From assembly GCA_021787505.1 (NCBI GenBank), contig JAJYLU010000144.1, positions 1 to 5,811 of the forward strand: DNA of 5,811 bases, written 5' to 3'. The stretch is from Nitrospirota bacterium (GTDB lineage Bacteria; Nitrospirota; Thermodesulfovibrionia; Thermodesulfovibrionales; UBA6898). Shown piece by piece: positions 4,491 through 5,811 of the stretch. The position numbers and the translations under genes are program-made. The notes under the pieces were generated by a model that worked only from the letters and a program-made list of their open reading frames with translations, had not been told where the DNA came from and made no database searches. Every line of letters begins with the position of its first letter. Within the stretch, counting starts at the first letter, position 1.

Positions 4491-5811
4491 TCATCTTGAA
4501 ACGGTCAGTAAATTTTCGAGCTCTTCCTCAAATTCTTTTGTCCTGCCTCCGACCTCCATTCGCAAAAGCGCCCGCTCACGCCGGAGTTGTTTCTTATTGA
4601 TAGAATTGTTCCGGGACCCGCTTTTCTTCATACGCGATGCGCCGGCTTCATTTTCACTTTTCCAGCCGACACGGTCAAGGAACTCCTGGTACGTTCCTTC
4701 GAATAAAGTTACCTTCCCGTCATCGAAGACTATCAAACGGGTGGCCAGCGCATGGAGCATCATTTCACTGTGAGTTACGAAGATTGCCGCGCCGTTGAAC
4801 TCATCTATGGCCTCAACCAGGGAATCATTGGATTCCATATCAAGATGGTTTGTCGGCTCATCAAGCATGAGCATATTTGAGGGGCTGACGAGCAGCTTGC
4901 CTAACAGCACACGGCTCTTTTCGCCTCCGGAAAGCACGCTGATCTTTTTCAACGCATGGTCACCGGGAAACATCATTATGCCGCATATTCTGCGGGCCGC
5001 ACCCCGGCCGACGTCCGGATGCACGTCCATAATCTCTTCTTCAACGGTTTTGCGCAGGTTAAGGCGGTTAACATTCGTCTGACCGAAATAGGCCGTTTGC
5101 AATTGATCATGATGACTTACATATCCGCTTTTCGCTTCCAGTTCTTTTGCGAGCAGATTCAGCAGTGTCGTCTTTCCCTTGCCGTTTTTTCCGATGATGG
5201 CTATACGGTCCTTTTTCCCGACTGAAAAGGTCAAGCCATCGATCAGGGGAGCGCTGTCATCGTCAAAGGAAAAGAATATGTCCTTCACTTCCATGAGCGT
5301 CTTGCCGGTAAAAGACGCTGATCTGAACGAGAAATCAAGGTCCTTTATCTCGGTCAGTTTTTCGAGGCGCTCCTTTTTCTGCAGGGCCCTTATCCTCGAC
5401 TGAACGGCGCTGGCCTTGGATGCCTTTGCCCTGAACCTGTTTATGAAGTCCTCTGTTTCTTTGCGCTTCTTATCATCGTTGACCCTGGTCTTTTCGTGTA
5501 TCTCTTCCTCCATCAGCAACTGCTGATATACCTTTTCGGTCGGGCCGGCTTCCTTCCGTAATCTGCAACGGTGTATCGCCATAGTGTGGGTAGTCACACC
5601 ATCCATGAAATCACGGTCATGGGTAATGATGATGAGTTCCTTTCTCCAGTTGCGCAAAAACTGTGTAAGCCAGCGAAGGGAGATGATATCAAGATAGTTG
5701 GTAGGCTCGTCGAGCAGGAGAAGATCAGGGTCGGAGACAAGCGCCTTTGCAAGATTAAGACGGACCTGGTATCCCCCTGAGAGATCAGATGGATTGAGCG
5801 TCAAGTCTTCC
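4491..5811 (-). CDS. ABC-F family ATPase (ribosome-associated), missing its N-terminus at the right edge
   Basis: The reverse strand is open from the right edge to TGA at 4491. Residues are counted from the codon at 5804. The first ABC domain is present only from its signature LSGGY (8-12), followed by Walker B with DEPTNYLD (32-39) and THDRDF (61-66). A charged linker of about 90 residues (roughly 70-160, VYQQLLMEEEIHEKTRVNDD) joins it to a complete second domain. That domain has Walker A GKNGKGKTT (205-213), Q-loop YFGQ (239-242), signature LSGGEKS (291-297), Walker B MLMLDEPTNHLD (311-322) and the switch histidine in FVTHSEMM (342-349). Two ABC domains with this linker and no membrane helices define ABC-F proteins, which act on the ribosomal E site to help translation or, in some members, antibiotic resistance. 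The subtype (Uup-like, or another housekeeping member) cannot be fixed. The tail after 400 (NKKQLRRERALLRMEVGGRT, then KEFEEELENL) starts a coiled-coil arm that stops early. All catalytic residues in view are intact. Confidence 0.92.
   Translation of the reverse strand, partial: EDLTLNPSDLSGGYQVRLNLAKALVSDPDLLLLDEPTNYLDIISLRWLTQFLRNWRKELIIITHDRDFMDGVTTHTMAIHRCRLRKEAGPTEKVYQQLLMEEEIHEKTRVNDDKKRKETEDFINRFRAKASKASAVQSRIRALQKKERLEKLTEIKDLDFSFRSASFTGKTLMEVKDIFFSFDDDSAPLIDGLTFSVGKKDRIAIIGKNGKGKTTLLNLLAKELEAKSGYVSHHDQLQTAYFGQTNVNRLNLRKTVEEEIMDVHPDVGRGAARRICGIMMFPGDHALKKISVLSGGEKSRVLLGKLLVSPSNMLMLDEPTNHLDMESNDSLVEAIDEFNGAAIFVTHSEMMLHALATRLIVFDDGKVTLFEGTYQEFLDRVGWKSENEAGASRMKKSGSRNNSINKKQLRRERALLRMEVGGRTKEFEEELENLLTVSR

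Noticed and set aside
4387..4773. Plus-strand ORF of 128 codons with AGGAGGT at 4421-4427
   Set aside because: AGGAGGT looks like a perfect ribosome site, but the nearby starts are TTG 4430 (too close) and GTG 4439, both in another frame, which closes about 50 codons later inside the antisense of the ABC-F gene. The 128-codon frame itself is serine-rich shadow sequence.
1..5811. Mobile element, CRISPR array, tRNA or rRNA, toxin-antitoxin or defence system
   Set aside because: No transposase, integrase, terminal inverted repeats, spaced repeats, tRNA-like folds or rRNA sequence were seen. The partial winged-helix protein could belong to a two-gene module, but its remaining sequence and partner lie outside the window.

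Overview
This window looks like an ordinary chromosomal segment of a diderm (Gram-negative-type) bacterium of moderate GC content. Two products carry export signals: a lipoprotein with an LTGC lipobox, and a periplasmic protein with the look of the outer-membrane lipoprotein-sorting (LolA-like) group. The mix of families resembles anaerobic or environmental lineages such as Nitrospirota or the former Deltaproteobacteria. That placement is an impression from protein style, not something the sequence proves. No rRNA, tRNA, CRISPR array, insertion sequence or attachment site was found.

Left end (1-480): a winged-helix DNA-binding protein is cut by the left edge and reads leftwards. It has a very good sigma70-type promoter facing it (168-196) that leaves almost no 5' leader. 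A weaker rightward promoter overlaps it. The AT-rich stretch to about 330 holds repeated TTGTAAACG words and a possible 61-aa ORF with a good ribosome-binding site. A pair of mutually exclusive hairpins and a second rightward promoter (417-445) follow.

Middle, rightward (477-3018): a 12-TM major facilitator superfamily transporter, an uncharacterised lipoprotein of about 300 residues with its own promoter, and a 63-aa protein of unknown function. The transporter start is ambiguous in an informative way: the strong ribosome-binding site is placed for a 16-codon ORF whose stop overlaps an in-frame GTG of the transporter.

Right half, leftward (5811-3029): the C-terminal two thirds of an ABC-F ATPase (ribosome-associated, not a transporter), a 12-cysteine double zinc-ribbon protein, and a secreted LolA-like protein. 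The zinc-ribbon and LolA-like genes are close enough to share a transcript. They converge on the rightward group with a 10-base gap and no visible terminator.

Nothing here makes a convincing new multi-gene system. The most useful leads are the leader ORF at the transporter start, the divergent control region at 160-300, the two small or cysteine-rich proteins of unknown role, and a recurring absence of Shine-Dalgarno sequences with promoters placed almost on the start codons.
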